64,000 bases of DNA from Mesorhizobium sp. WSM4904 (GCF_029674545.1 NZ_CP121354.1:2923001-2987000); one strand, 5' to 3'. Positions 1 through 9,442 are shown, counted from the first letter of the stretch. The notes: generated by a model from the letters alone, not told the origin. Translations and numbers: made by a program.

Positions 1-771
1 TTTGCCGCCGAGCTCAAGGGAGACCCGCGTCAGATTAGCCGCGGCGCTGGCAGCGATGCGCTTGCCGGTCTCTGTACCGCCCGTGAATGCGATCTTGTCT
101 ATGCCCGGGTGGTTGACTAGTGCCGCGCCTACCACGCCACCGCCAGTGACGACGTTGAACACGCCGGGCGGGAAGCCTGCTTCGTCGGCACGCTTGGCAA
201 GTTCAATGGTCGAGATCGGCGTGTATTCGGATGGCTTGACGACAAAGGTGCAGCCGGCTGCGAGCCCGGCTGCGAGTTTCATGATGAGCAGCATTCCGGG
301 CGAGTTCCACGCTGTGATGGCGCCGACAACGCCCACTGGCTCCTGGCGTGTGAACAGGTGGAAGTTCTGGCGATCCGAGGCGAGCACGCTCCCAGCAAGC
401 TTGTCCGCCATACCCGCGAAATAATAGAAGTATTCCGGCAGGTAGCGCCATTGTCCAAGCATCTCGCGATAGAGCTTGCCATTGTCTGCCGTTTCCATGC
501 GCGCGAACGCTTCCGCATCCCGGGCGACGATATCGCCAAGCTTGCGCAGGAGGTGACCGCGCTGGGTCGCGGTTATCATGCTCCAGGGTCCGGTCTCGAA
601 GGCGTCACGGGCCGCCTTCACGGCGGCGTCGACATGCGATGCATCGCCATCTGGCACTCGGGCCCACGCCCGGCCCGTGTAGGGATTGACGGTGTCAACG
701 TATTTGTCATGCATCACATCCGCACCCCCGATGCGCATGCCGTAGCTCTCAATCTTAGCTTCGAAGCCCAT
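1..771 (-). CDS. Aldehyde dehydrogenase (NAD(P)-dependent), 3' part beyond the window
   Basis: About 257 N-terminal residues of an aldehyde dehydrogenase of the ALDH superfamily, which oxidises an aldehyde to a carboxylic acid. Visible family marks are the RQEPVGVVGAITAWNSP stretch, the cofactor-binding VVKPSEYTP segment, GIDKIAFTGGTETGKRIA, and SLELGGK at the window edge, which carries the general-base Glu. The catalytic Cys lies outside the window. The start is ATG at 771, preceded by GGAGG. It is last in the pxpA-BCCP-biotin carboxylase-pxpB-pxpC operon, 72 bp after pxpC. I infer that it oxidises a semialdehyde made by the aminotransferase at 6.7 kb. The family is certain; the substrate is not. 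Confidence 0.93.
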   Translation of the reverse strand, partial: MGFEAKIESYGMRIGGADVMHDKYVDTVNPYTGRAWARVPDGDASHVDAAVKAARDAFETGPWSMITATQRGHLLRKLGDIVARDAEAFARMETADNGKLYREMLGQWRYLPEYFYYFAGMADKLAGSVLASDRQNFHLFTRQEPVGVVGAITAWNSPGMLLIMKLAAGLAAGCTFVVKPSEYTPISTIELAKRADEAGFPPGVFNVVTGGGVVGAALVNHPGIDKIAFTGGTETGKRIAASAAANLTRVSLELGGK

Positions 772-843
772 AGGTCCTCCTTCGGGCGTCCCAGCGGACG
801 CCACATCAAGCGTTGATATTCAGGTCAGATCAGGCGATAGGCC

Positions 844-1818
844 TTAGCCATATCCTCGTCGCAGACGATCGAGGCGGTCTGCCTCGTGTCGCCGAGCCGC
901 GAGGGCGGTGGGCATGTCGACCGGAGCGAAGCGTATTTTCTGATGGGGTTGCAACTGGCCAATCAGGTCCATGTCGGCCGCGATGACGGTGCCGAGCGTG
1001 AAATAGCCGCCGCCTGACACGGCATCACGGTGCAATACGATCGGTTCGGTGCCGGCGGGAACCTGGATTGAGCCGTAAGGATAGCAGGCATCGACAATGT
1101 TGGACGGATCGGCGCCAGCGCCGAATGGCTGTTCTCGCGCCTTGAACTCCAATGGTGACCCGCCTCGAAACCGGTAGCCGACGCGATCAGCGTCAGGCGC
1201 CACCGCCCATGTGTCATCATAGAAACGCTGTTCGGCAACGGGCGTGAGGCGATGGTTATAGAGTCCGGGAAGCACGCGCAATACCACATCCGCAGGCATG
1301 GTGCGCCGCATTTCATCCGCTACTCGCAACCGGCTCCCCGACTGTCGCTTGCGCGCTCCGGCGGGCAAGCGGTCGCCACTTTTGAGAGGCCGCCCGTCCA
1401 GGCCGCCGAACTGGCCATGCACATAGGTCGATCGGCTGCCCAGCAGCAGCGGCACTTCAAATCCACCCGAAATGGCAATATATGCCCTGGCGCCTCGCTT
1501 GAGAAACCCGAAAGACAAGGTCTGACCCGGTTCGACCTCGAATGCCGCCCATGTGGGCCGGGATTCTCCGTCGACTTTTGGAGGCAAATCGGCTCCCGTA
1601 ACCGCGATGATCCTATGGTCGGTAAAGGTCAGCTCCGGCCCCGTGAAGACAGCCTCCAACGCTGCGTCGCCTTCATCATTTCCGACCAGAAGATTGGCCG
1701 CCCGCAAGGCATGGCGGTCCATGGCGCCAGAGATCGGGATGCCGAGATGATAGTAGCCGGGACGGCCGAGGTCCTGGATGGTGGTGAGAAGGCCAGGCTT
1801 GATGACTTCAATGTCCAT
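844..1818 (-). CDS. pxpC: 5-oxoprolinase subunit C / KipA-type carboxyltransferase domain protein
   Basis: 324 residues, the usual length for the PxpC/KipA/DUR1-C family (allophanate hydrolase subunit 2). The N-terminus IEVIKPGLLTTIQDLGRPG is the family signature, followed by GIPISGAMDRHALRAANLLVGN. PxpABC proteins hydrolyse 5-oxoproline to glutamate with ATP; homologues are often called biotin-dependent carboxyltransferases because they sit beside biotin carboxylase genes, as here. Its start overlaps the pxpB end by 11 bp, which suggests translational coupling. A different lactam or amide substrate is possible, since an aminotransferase and an aldehyde dehydrogenase share the locus. Confidence 0.9.
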   Translation of the reverse strand: MDIEVIKPGLLTTIQDLGRPGYYHLGIPISGAMDRHALRAANLLVGNDEGDAALEAVFTGPELTFTDHRIIAVTGADLPPKVDGESRPTWAAFEVEPGQTLSFGFLKRGARAYIAISGGFEVPLLLGSRSTYVHGQFGGLDGRPLKSGDRLPAGARKRQSGSRLRVADEMRRTMPADVVLRVLPGLYNHRLTPVAEQRFYDDTWAVAPDADRVGYRFRGGSPLEFKAREQPFGAGADPSNIVDACYPYGSIQVPAGTEPIVLHRDAVSGGGYFTLGTVIAADMDLIGQLQPHQKIRFAPVDMPTALAARRHEADRLDRLRRGYG

Positions 1819-2680
1819 CGATTGCCTCCAGCATTTGCTGGTTAAACGCCTTGATGTCTCGCTCGAAGTCGTCGAGCGAGAATGAGGCTGGCGTCTGGCG
1901 CAGCTGAAAATCTCCGGTCTTCACTTGCTCCGCGAGGTCGTCATACTCATTGCGGCCGATAGGGCGCATTCGCACGATGTCGCCGGGGCGAAACAGGATC
2001 ATGAACTCCTGTAGATAGCTCGTCGTCTGCGTCGGATCGTAGATCGGCAGCGGTGTAACGCCGAGCATCTGGTAACCGCCGGCACCGCGCACCGGGTAAA
2101 TCCCGGTGAAGCAGCCGCCCTGGGATACGCATTGTTTCGGCGTGTCCGTGCGCGGGCGCACATATTTCGGGACTTGGAGTTGTTGGTCTTGCTCCACCAT
2201 CTGGAACATGAACGGGCTGCCGGCACCGAAGCCAACCATCGTGACCATCCAGGGCGAACCCGAATGTCTGGCGACATAGTCGACTGGGCCGGACAGGCCG
2301 TTTATGTGTGCCACGTATTCGAGATCGGTCATTTCAGGGTCTTGGCGGCGGTCGCTGAATCTCGCCATGACCTCACGTGTCCAGGGGTCATCGTAAAATA
2401 CGGGAATTTCGAGAACGCGTGTCCCTAACGCCTGTTCCCGGTTTGACAGCGATGCCTCGATTTTCTTCACCTCTGCCAGAAGGTCTTCGGCCGCGATGAG
2501 GTCCGGATCAAAGCGAAGTTGAAATGATGCGTTGGAGGGGCAGATCTCCGTGACACCTTGGATTTGACTGTCGCGGATAGCATTGCAGATTGACAGGGCG
2601 GCCAAGAAGGCGCGCAGCGACATTGCTTCGTCCACCTCGACGACCAGATGCTCGTCCCCGCCAAATGAATAACGCGTCAT
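1808..2680 (-). CDS. pxpB: 5-oxoprolinase subunit B / KipI-type protein
   Basis: 290 residues of the PxpB/KipI family (allophanate hydrolase subunit 1, cyclophilin-like fold). The C-terminal half has the characteristic YVARHSGSPWMVTMVGFGAGSPF-like block, then TDTPKQCVSQGGCFTGIYPVRGAGGYQMLG and a closing FRPGDIVRMRPI. The ATG at 2680 is chosen over the TTG at 2683 because AGGAC lies at good spacing upstream. It acts with PxpA and PxpC as one enzyme. It follows the biotin carboxylase after 10 bp and overlaps pxpC. Confidence 0.9.
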   Translation of the reverse strand: MTRYSFGGDEHLVVEVDEAMSLRAFLAALSICNAIRDSQIQGVTEICPSNASFQLRFDPDLIAAEDLLAEVKKIEASLSNREQALGTRVLEIPVFYDDPWTREVMARFSDRRQDPEMTDLEYVAHINGLSGPVDYVARHSGSPWMVTMVGFGAGSPFMFQMVEQDQQLQVPKYVRPRTDTPKQCVSQGGCFTGIYPVRGAGGYQMLGVTPLPIYDPTQTTSYLQEFMILFRPGDIVRMRPIGRNEYDDLAEQVKTGDFQLRQTPASFSLDDFERDIKAFNQQMLEAIDGH

Positions 2681-2690
2681 CAAGATCGTC

Positions 2691-4064
2691 CTAGGATGCC
2701 AGCTTAGCCGGTTCTAGTGGCCGGTCTTCCAGCCATCGCTCAAGCCAGCCGGTATGAACGCGCAGCGCGCCGACATCCGGGTCGAGCGCCAGCCGGCGAT
2801 GCAGTGGTGCCGTGGTCGCGATGCCGCCAACCTCGAGCACAGCGAGTGCCTGACGCAGTTTCTCAAGCGCTTTTGCTCGCGTCTCCCCCCAGACGATGAG
2901 TTTTCCGAGCAAAGAGTCGTAATAAGGCGGCACAATGTATCCCGGATAGAGCCCGGTATCGAAACGCACATGCGACATCTCGGGCAACCGGAGTTCCTCG
3001 ACCTTGCCGGGTGTCGGCCTGAAGTCTGCGTGTGGATCCTCGGCGTTGATGCGGCATTCAATGGCGTGCCCGGACAGCACGATGACGTCTTGCTGGACAG
3101 ACAGTGGCTCGCCGGCAGCGATCCGGATCATCTCTTTCACGAGATCGATGCCTGTTACCATCTCGGTGACGGGATGCTCCACCTGGATGCGTGTGTTCAT
3201 CTCGATGAAGAAATACTCGCCCGTCAGCTCGTCATAGAGAAATTCCAGGGTGCCGGCGCCGCGGTAGTTCACGTGTTTGGCAAGACGCGCAGCCGAAGCG
3301 CAGAGTTCGGCGCGCACAGACTGCGACAGGCAAGCGGCAGGGGCTTCCTCCCACACCTTTTGGCGTCGACGCTGCAAGGAGCACTCGCGCTCAAAGACAT
3401 GGACAGCGTCCTTCCCGTCTCCCAGGATCTGGACCTCGATATGACGGGCGCGTTCGATGAAGCGCTCGACATAGAGGCCACCATCGCCAAAGGCCGCAAG
3501 CGCTTCAGCGCTGGCCAGAGGCATCATACGCTTGAGCTCCTCGACCGTATTGGCGACCCGTATCCCCCGGCCGCCACCTCCGGCGGCCGCCTTGATCATC
3601 AGGGGCAGGCCAAGCTTGGCAGCTAGATCGGCGGCGTCCGCGGCGTCAACGCGCCCCTCGCTTCCTGGGACGGTCCGGATGCCCGCCGCTGCCGCCGAAG
3701 CCCGGGCGGCAGCCTTGTCGCCCATAGCGCGGATCGTATCGGCCCGCGGCCCGATGAATGTCAGCCCTGCCGCCTCGACCGCGTCGACGAAGTCCGCATT
3801 CTCCGACAGAAATCCGTAGCCGGGATGGATAGCGTCGGCGCCGACGGCGCGCGCCGCATCGATGATCGCATCTATCTTGAGGTAGGATTTGGAGGCTTGG
3901 GCAGGCCCGACCTCGATCTTTTCATCTGCTAACCGCGCCGCAAGCATCTCATGATCGGCCTTGCTAACCACCTGAGCTGTCGCGATCCCCATCTCACGCG
4001 CTGCACGGATGATACGAACCGCGATTTCGCCGCGGTTGGCAACGAGTATTTTCGAGATTCCCAT
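2691..4064 (-). CDS. Biotin carboxylase (AccC-like subunit)
   Basis: 457 residues, close to the roughly 450 of stand-alone biotin carboxylases. It carboxylates biotin on a carrier protein using bicarbonate and ATP. Domains in order are the N-terminal carboxylase domain (ILVANRGEIAVRIIRAA), the ATP-grasp domain with the glycine-rich KAAAGGGGRGI loop, HIEVQILGD, ERECSLQRRRQK and FIEMNTRIQVEHPVTE (metal and catalytic Glu/Arg), and the C-terminal domain. It sits between the carrier gene (6 bp upstream) and pxpB, so it probably serves the lactam operon rather than fatty acid synthesis. No conventional carboxyltransferase gene accompanies it; PxpB/PxpC may fill that role or act independently. Confidence 0.95.
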   Translation of the reverse strand: MGISKILVANRGEIAVRIIRAAREMGIATAQVVSKADHEMLAARLADEKIEVGPAQASKSYLKIDAIIDAARAVGADAIHPGYGFLSENADFVDAVEAAGLTFIGPRADTIRAMGDKAAARASAAAAGIRTVPGSEGRVDAADAADLAAKLGLPLMIKAAAGGGGRGIRVANTVEELKRMMPLASAEALAAFGDGGLYVERFIERARHIEVQILGDGKDAVHVFERECSLQRRRQKVWEEAPAACLSQSVRAELCASAARLAKHVNYRGAGTLEFLYDELTGEYFFIEMNTRIQVEHPVTEMVTGIDLVKEMIRIAAGEPLSVQQDVIVLSGHAIECRINAEDPHADFRPTPGKVEELRLPEMSHVRFDTGLYPGYIVPPYYDSLLGKLIVWGETRAKALEKLRQALAVLEVGGIATTAPLHRRLALDPDVGALRVHTGWLERWLEDRPLEPAKLAS

Positions 4065-4070
4065 GGCCGG

Positions 4071-4313
4071 CTACGTCTCCAGTTCATAGAGCGGCTGGCC
4101 AGGCATGACCGCGTCCTCATCATCGACGAGGTAACGGACAAAGTGCCCCGACTCTTCAGCCTCGATCTGCGTGAACGTCTTCATGACCTCGATCAGCCCC
4201 ACCACATCGCCTTTGCTGACGGCATCGCCTTCAGATTTGAAGGGCGGCTTGTCCGGCGACTCGCTCCGGTAGAAGACACCCGGGATCGGCGCTGGCACCG
4301 TCGTCAATGTCAT
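4071..4313 (-). CDS. Short biotin carboxyl carrier protein
   Basis: 80 residues, only a biotinyl domain, against roughly 150 for AccB with its Pro/Ala-rich N-terminal half. The modified lysine is K45 in an EVMKT motif, where most AccB proteins have EAMKM. The ATG at 4313 is preceded by GGAGAAACC. The in-frame extension upstream overlaps pxpA and is unlikely to be translated. It carries biotin for the carboxylase encoded directly downstream. The gene lies 14 bp after pxpA. Confidence 0.9.
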   Translation of the reverse strand: MTLTTVPAPIPGVFYRSESPDKPPFKSEGDAVSKGDVVGLIEVMKTFTQIEAEESGHFVRYLVDDEDAVMPGQPLYELET

Positions 4314-4327
4314 TTCGGTTTCTCCAC

Positions 4328-5098
4328 TCAGATCCTTGCCAGGCTGCCGAGGCTTCGTCCGCAATCCGTTATCGCCTTCCGGGCGGCGTTGATGACCGCC
4401 AGCACGTTGGGCCCGTCACTGTGAACGCATACGCTGTCGACGTCCATCGGCAGAACCTTGCCCGAGCGTATTGTGAGTGTCTTGTGGGTGATGATCTCGG
4501 CGACGCGCCGGTAGACCAGGTCGGCATCGACCGGTTTCTTGTGCCTCTCGACAATGACAGAGCCGTCGTCTTCATATTCGAGGTCGGGATAGGCCTCCGG
4601 CCAAACCGGAACGCCGCGCGCGACCGCGGTGCTGGAAAAGATTTCCTTCCCGGTGGGGCCGGCCAGGATGATGGGAAGCCCGGGTGCAACGGCGGCGATG
4701 GCATCCACGGCCGCTTCAGCAAGTGCCCGGTCACGCAGAACGTAGAACATGGCGCCATGGGGTTTTACGTGGCTCATCGCTACTCCGGCCTCGGTGAGGA
4801 AGCCCTGCAGCGCCCCGATCTGGTAGACGAGATAGGCATGGAGGTCATTCGGGCTGATGGCCATCGGGCGCCGCCCGAAACCCAGCAAATCGGGAAGCCC
4901 TGGATGCGCACCAACGGCGACGTTGAACTCGCGCGCCAGATTGACGGTATTGCGCATGATGACCGGATCGCCGGCGTGAAAGCCGCAAGCAAGATTGGCG
5001 GTGCTGATGAGAGGCATTATGCCGTTGTCGTCGGCCAGACGCCAATTGCCGAACCCTTCTCCAAGGTCGCAATTGATATCGAATTTTCCACCGCTCAT
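4328..5098 (-). CDS. pxpA: 5-oxoprolinase subunit A, LamB/YcsF family
   Basis: 256 residues, full length for the LamB/YcsF family. Clear family motifs are DINCDLGEGFG (residues 7-17), ANLACGFHAGDP, GAHPGLPDLLGFGRR and VKPHGAMFY. The fold is a metal-dependent TIM-like barrel; with PxpB and PxpC it opens 5-oxoproline. The name LamB also comes from the lactam-utilisation (lam) locus of Aspergillus nidulans, which fits a lactam substrate here. It is first in its operon and divergent from the LysR gene across 209 bp. Confidence 0.92.
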   Translation of the reverse strand: MSGGKFDINCDLGEGFGNWRLADDNGIMPLISTANLACGFHAGDPVIMRNTVNLAREFNVAVGAHPGLPDLLGFGRRPMAISPNDLHAYLVYQIGALQGFLTEAGVAMSHVKPHGAMFYVLRDRALAEAAVDAIAAVAPGLPIILAGPTGKEIFSSTAVARGVPVWPEAYPDLEYEDDGSVIVERHKKPVDADLVYRRVAEIITHKTLTIRSGKVLPMDVDSVCVHSDGPNVLAVINAARKAITDCGRSLGSLARI

Positions 5099-5223
5099 CC
5101 ACGGCCCTCCCTTCCGCTGTAGGCAATTGGCACGTTCGGTCCACGTGCATCCGGGGCCATTGCACGCCCCGTGGAATTCCCGAACGCCCCGTGTTTCCTG
5201 GCCACGCCGTGGTGGCTCAGGAA

Positions 5224-5240
5224 TCCATAGCCAATATGGA
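5224..5240. promoter_or_regulatory. Candidate LysR-type operator between pxpA and lysR
   Basis: A perfect palindrome with 6-bp arms, TCCATA-N5-TATGGA, lies in the 209-bp divergent spacer. It is followed by an AT-rich run (5250-5295) that could hold the lysR promoter. Position and interrupted dyad shape fit a LysR activator site controlling pxpA. This is inferred from one sequence only. Confidence 0.45.
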
Positions 5241-5307
5241 AAGGATGCGATAATATTTAATAATGATGATGTTCCATCTGTTTTTTTTATAATCCTAGGG
5301 TGCTGTC

Positions 5308-6222
5308 ATGACCTTTTCGCTGAAGCAGGTCCGATATTTCATTGCCGCCGCGGAGACCGGTCAGGTCAGTCGGGCGGCTATCCAGTTGAACGTTTCACAG
5401 TCGGCGGTGACGACCGCGATCCGCCAACTGGAGGATCTCATCGGGATAACGCTCCTCAACCGCACTTCCCTTGGCGTGACGCTCACGCGTGATGGCGAGC
5501 AGTTTTTGCGACGGGGACGGGACATAATTGCAACCGTCGAGCAGGCACTGCACCTTCAACGGGATGGTGAGCGGGAAGTAGCGGGTGAGGTGAGGCTCGG
5601 TACCACGACAATCGTTACAGGTTATTTCCTGGCTCCCCTGCTGGCGCGCTTCCACTATGTCTACCCGGACGTCAGGTTGATTCTTGAGGAACTTTCAAGA
5701 CAGGCTGCTGAAAAGGCCGTCCTAGATGGCCGCTTCGACCTTGCGCTCACGATGACCCAGGATGCGCAGCAGGATGGCGGGCTGAACTATAAGTTGCTGC
5801 ACAGATCATCCCGCAGGCTCTGGCTCTCCGCAAACCATGCATTGCTCGCCAAGGAGTCGGTAACCCTCGGAGAGGTAGCGCAGGAGCCCTACATCGCTCT
5901 GACCGTCGACGACGCCTGGGACAATGCCCTTCGCTATTGGGAAACGGAGCCTGTGAAGCCAAAAGTCGTCTACAGGACTGATTCAGTCGAGGCGATCCGG
6001 ACGATGGTTGCCTCGGGTCTCGGGGTGTCAATCCTGTCCGACATCATCTATCGCCGTTGGTCATTGGATGGCCAGCGGGTGGAAACCCGTGACCTGCAGA
6101 ACAATGTGCCTACGCTCGATGTATCGATCGTCACGGCGACACAACGCAAACTCAGCCCGGCGGCAAAGACGTTCACAACGTTCATTCAGCGAATAGTCAG
6201 CAGCCCGCAGCTGCCGCAGTGA
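5308..6222 (+). CDS. LysR-family transcriptional regulator
   Basis: 304 residues, typical LysR length. The N-terminal winged helix-turn-helix (residues 1-60) reads LKQVRYFIAAAETGQVSRAAIQLNVSQSAVTTAIRQLE. A LysR substrate-binding domain follows from about residue 90, starting GEVRLGTTTIVTGYFLAPLLARF. It is divergent from the pxpA operon and upstream of the aminotransferase and ABC transporter genes, so it most likely controls both sides. The effector is unknown; the encoded pathway suggests a lactam, an omega-amino acid or a related compound. Confidence 0.92.
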   Translation: MTFSLKQVRYFIAAAETGQVSRAAIQLNVSQSAVTTAIRQLEDLIGITLLNRTSLGVTLTRDGEQFLRRGRDIIATVEQALHLQRDGEREVAGEVRLGTTTIVTGYFLAPLLARFHYVYPDVRLILEELSRQAAEKAVLDGRFDLALTMTQDAQQDGGLNYKLLHRSSRRLWLSANHALLAKESVTLGEVAQEPYIALTVDDAWDNALRYWETEPVKPKVVYRTDSVEAIRTMVASGLGVSILSDIIYRRWSLDGQRVETRDLQNNVPTLDVSIVTATQRKLSPAAKTFTTFIQRIVSSPQLPQ

Positions 6223-6453
6223 TGGATTGACGGCTCGGAAACTGAGGAGAGAGAGGGTCCGGCCCTGGTTTGAGTGGTTCATTATAAAAAGATCAGATAG
6301 TGCTCCCTCACTATTTTGAATTTTACATTGCTCACCAATTTCAGCAGCATCTGACCAGCGCAAGGGATGGAGCTGCGTCGGTGAGCGTTTTCAAATCAGA
6401 TCCTCTGTCGGGAAGCTGCTATGTGGGCATAGCGGGCTACCGACAGCGTCATC

Positions 6454-6645
6454 GTGATGCTGATCGGGGAATTGGCGATCTTCCTGCCGGACGTGGCGTG
6501 GCTTGGTGTTCTGTTCGGGCCCGACAAGGCGCTGGCCGGCGGGCTCTATCCGTCCATTCTCGCGGAAGTGCTCAAAGTCTTACGCGCCTGTGCCGCGATC
6601 CGACTTTTCAGAGCTCAGCCGGCCGGGAGCAAAGCTGACGTTTGA
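6454..6645 (+). pseudogene. Remnant of the C-terminal end of a BioY biotin transporter
   Basis: About 60 residues resembling the last helices of BioY, the substrate-capture component of biotin ECF transporters. The stretch has the BioY-like pattern FLPDVAWLGVLFGPDKALAGGLYP followed by ILAEVLKV. The N-terminal two thirds are missing, since the preceding 230 bp give no matching frame. There is no good ribosome binding site. A biotin uptake remnant next to a biotin-dependent carboxylase operon makes functional sense. The homology is judged by eye on a short segment. Confidence 0.5.
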
Positions 6646-6695
6646 TCCGGCCGGTTACGCACTGGCCCTATGACACGGTAAAAAAGGGGAAGGCA

Positions 6696-8075
6696 ATGCT
6701 GCAGGCCGCGCCGAATTCCATAGAGTCGCGGGACATGCTCTCGCTGATTCATCCGCAAACTAACCTCGCGGCTCATCTGGAGAGGGGGCCAGAAGTTATA
6801 ACGCGTGGGGAGGGCGTGTTTGTTTTCGACAATAACGGCCGTCGCTACCTTGAATGTGCGGCCGGCCTGTGGTGCGCAACGCTCGGCTTTGCCAGCGAGC
6901 GCCTGGCAAAGGCGGCCTACGAGCAACTCCGCACGCTGGGCTATTATCACAACTACTGGCATTACGCTCACGAGAAGAGCATCGAACTCGCCGAGAAGCT
7001 CCTGAAAATCGCGCCGGTCCCAATGTCGCGCGTTCTCTTTCAGAACAGCGGTTCGGAAGCCAATGACACCGCCATCAAGCTTGCTTGGTATCATTGGAAT
7101 GCGCGAGGGCGTCCCGAGCGGCGCAAGATCATTGGCCGCGACCTTGGCTATCACGGTACCACGATTGCCGCGATCAGCGCCTCCGGCAAGCCAGACATGC
7201 AGCTCCCGTTCAACTTGCCGCTTGACCGGTTCATCCATACGCTGACCAATCACTACTACAAGTTCCATGACGCGGGGGAGACCGAGGAGGCCTATTCCGC
7301 ACGGCTGGCCCAGGCGCTCGAGCAGTTGATCCTTGCCGAAGGACCCGAGACCATCGCGGCCTTCATCGCTGAGCCACTCATCGGCGCCGGCGGGGCAATT
7401 CCGCCCTCGCGTGGATACTTCGAGAAGATCCAGGCTGTGCTGGAGAAGTATGAGATTCTCTTCATCGCCGATGAAGTGATATGCGGCTTTGGGCGCACTG
7501 GCTACATGTGGGGCAGCGAGGCCTACGGCCTTAAGCCGGACTTGATCGCGTGCGCCAAAGGCTTGTCGGCCGGCATGCTTCCGATTGCAGCGGTGCTGGT
7601 CGGGCCGCGGGTCTATGAGACGATGCTGGAGCAAAGCCGCCAGCATGGCAACTTCGCTCACGGTTCAACTTACTCGGGTCACCCGGTCGCGACTGCGGTC
7701 GCGCTTGAGGTGCTGGAAATCTATCGAGAGATCGACGTCCTGAGCCGGGTGAAGTCCGCTGGCGCCTATATGCTTGGGCAACTCGAGGAACTGCGTGGGC
7801 ATCCCTTGGTCGGCGACATCAGCGGCATCGGTCTCGTCGCCGGCATCGATCTGGTCAAGGACAAGGCTTCGAGGACGTTCTTCGAGCCTGCGGGAGGCGT
7901 CGGCGCCCTCGTTATGCGCGCGGCGCGCGAGCGCGGACTGCTGATCAGGGTCATCGGTGACCGCATTACACTGTCGCCGCCGCTGATCATCACCGAGTCG
8001 GAGATCGATATTATCGTCGATGAACTGAAAATTGCGCTCGACCAAGTCTCGGCGGCCTTGTCGAACGGAAAGTAA
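6696..8075 (+). CDS. Class III (omega-amino acid) aminotransferase, PLP-dependent
   Basis: 459 residues, full length. It transfers an amino group from an omega-amino acid or amine to a keto acid. Motifs are QNSGSEANDTAIKLA (PLP phosphate binding, residues 116-130), DLGYHGTT, IADEVICGFGRTG (residues 258-269) with the PLP-contacting Asp, and the Schiff-base Lys K288 in ACAKGLSAG. The ATG at 6696 follows GGGGAAGG; an in-frame ATG 54 bp upstream is less well placed. I infer that it converts the amino acid released by PxpABC to a semialdehyde, which the aldehyde dehydrogenase at the left edge would oxidise. Close relatives act on putrescine, beta-alanine or taurine, so the substrate is open. Confidence 0.93.
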   Translation: MLQAAPNSIESRDMLSLIHPQTNLAAHLERGPEVITRGEGVFVFDNNGRRYLECAAGLWCATLGFASERLAKAAYEQLRTLGYYHNYWHYAHEKSIELAEKLLKIAPVPMSRVLFQNSGSEANDTAIKLAWYHWNARGRPERRKIIGRDLGYHGTTIAAISASGKPDMQLPFNLPLDRFIHTLTNHYYKFHDAGETEEAYSARLAQALEQLILAEGPETIAAFIAEPLIGAGGAIPPSRGYFEKIQAVLEKYEILFIADEVICGFGRTGYMWGSEAYGLKPDLIACAKGLSAGMLPIAAVLVGPRVYETMLEQSRQHGNFAHGSTYSGHPVATAVALEVLEIYREIDVLSRVKSAGAYMLGQLEELRGHPLVGDISGIGLVAGIDLVKDKASRTFFEPAGGVGALVMRAARERGLLIRVIGDRITLSPPLIITESEIDIIVDELKIALDQVSAALSNGK

Positions 8076-8281
8076 CGAAGTGCCTCGCGGTGCGTTTTCG
8101 TGAGGGCATTGGGGAACGAAGAATGACCCGTCACAGGCGGGATCACTGGAGCGCATCGGGCGGAATTTGCTCCAATCTGAAGCGTCGCTCCTAGATGGTT
8201 GGCGGCGCTCGGCATGAGGTTCAGGCCACCGCTCGGCAGTGCGTGAAATCAAGCATGCATACTTCACAATGGGAGACGGAA

Positions 8282-9442
8282 ATGAAAGCATTACTTCAGC
8301 TCGCGCTTGCCGCATCAATCGGCATCGCCTGCGCGCTTCCGGCAATCGCCGCTGAACGAGGCCCCGTGCCGGAAGGCCAGAAGGCGGCGTATGAACGTGT
8401 CGACCCTCAATTGCCGATAGGGCCGAGTCCCTTGGTGAACTTCAAGCCCAGGAAGGGGCCACCTTGGAGGATTGGCTACGCCAGCAACTATGCCGGCAAT
8501 GGTTGGCGCGCGGCCATCATGGATGAGTTCACCAACAAGCTTTTGCCGAAATACAAGGCAGCCGGTCTCGTCTCCGACTTCGTGGTGACGCAGTCGGAGC
8601 TCAAGGACACGGTGCAGATCCAGCAAATGCGCCAGATGGTCGATGACGGGGTCGACGCAATCATCATCTGCTGTTCAAACGTCACGGCCCTCAACCAGAC
8701 GATCGAATACGCGCATGACAAGGGCGTCCCGGTGATTTCCTTTTCGGGTTATGTGACATCACCCCTGGCCATCAACGCCACCGAAAACGCTGTGCAGAAC
8801 GGCTATATCGCCGGCGAATGGCTAGCCAAGGAAATGGGGGGCAAGGGCAATATCCTCTTGGTGTCGGGCATTCCCGGTATGGCCACATCCGACAGCTTTG
8901 ACCTTGGTGCCAAGGAAGCCCTCGCCGACCATCCCGACGTCAAGATTGTCGGCAATGTCGCAGGCAACTGGACCGATCAGGTCGCGCAGGTCGAGGTGCA
9001 GAAGTTCTTGGCCACAAACCCCCAGCAGATCGACGGCATCCTGGCCCAGTCGTCGAATGAGAATGGCGTGCTCAACGCGGTTCGCCAGTCCGGCCGTGAA
9101 ATGATGCCGATCGTGCTTGGCGGCGAGGCCTCGGCCGCATGCTTCTGGCGCAATACCCCCAATTTTGTCAGCAAGAGCTTCCACTTCTGGCCGCCTCGTG
9201 CCGACGCCAGGCTGGCTTGGGACGTCACCTTGCGTATTCTTGAAGGGCAGGGTCCGAAGAACCAGTCGATCTTGCGCCAGGCTCTGCCCTACACGATTGA
9301 GGACGTCAATGCGGCTCTTCCGAAGGACTGCAACCCGAACTCAACCGACTGGATCGAACCCAAGGGTGACGATTGGGCAAACTCTGCCGTGCTGGACGCC
9401 TTCTTCGAGAGACCGCATGATCCCCTCAGTTGGAAGCCTTGA
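8282..9442 (+). CDS. ABC transporter periplasmic substrate-binding protein, ribose/autoinducer type
   Basis: 386 residues beginning with a Sec signal peptide (MKALLQLALAASIGIACALPAIAA, cut near residue 24). The mature part is a periplasmic-binding-protein-like type I domain: RIGYASNYAGNGWRAAIMDEF, VDDGVDAIIICCSN, GVPVISFSGY and TDQVAQVEVQKFLATNP. The start ATG at 8282 has GGGAGACGG upstream. It opens a four-gene importer operon (binding protein, ATPase, two permeases) following the aminotransferase. The ligand is unknown; operon context suggests a precursor for the pxp/aminotransferase route rather than a sugar. Confidence 0.92.
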   Translation: MKALLQLALAASIGIACALPAIAAERGPVPEGQKAAYERVDPQLPIGPSPLVNFKPRKGPPWRIGYASNYAGNGWRAAIMDEFTNKLLPKYKAAGLVSDFVVTQSELKDTVQIQQMRQMVDDGVDAIIICCSNVTALNQTIEYAHDKGVPVISFSGYVTSPLAINATENAVQNGYIAGEWLAKEMGGKGNILLVSGIPGMATSDSFDLGAKEALADHPDVKIVGNVAGNWTDQVAQVEVQKFLATNPQQIDGILAQSSNENGVLNAVRQSGREMMPIVLGGEASAACFWRNTPNFVSKSFHFWPPRADARLAWDVTLRILEGQGPKNQSILRQALPYTIEDVNAALPKDCNPNSTDWIEPKGDDWANSAVLDAFFERPHDPLSWKP

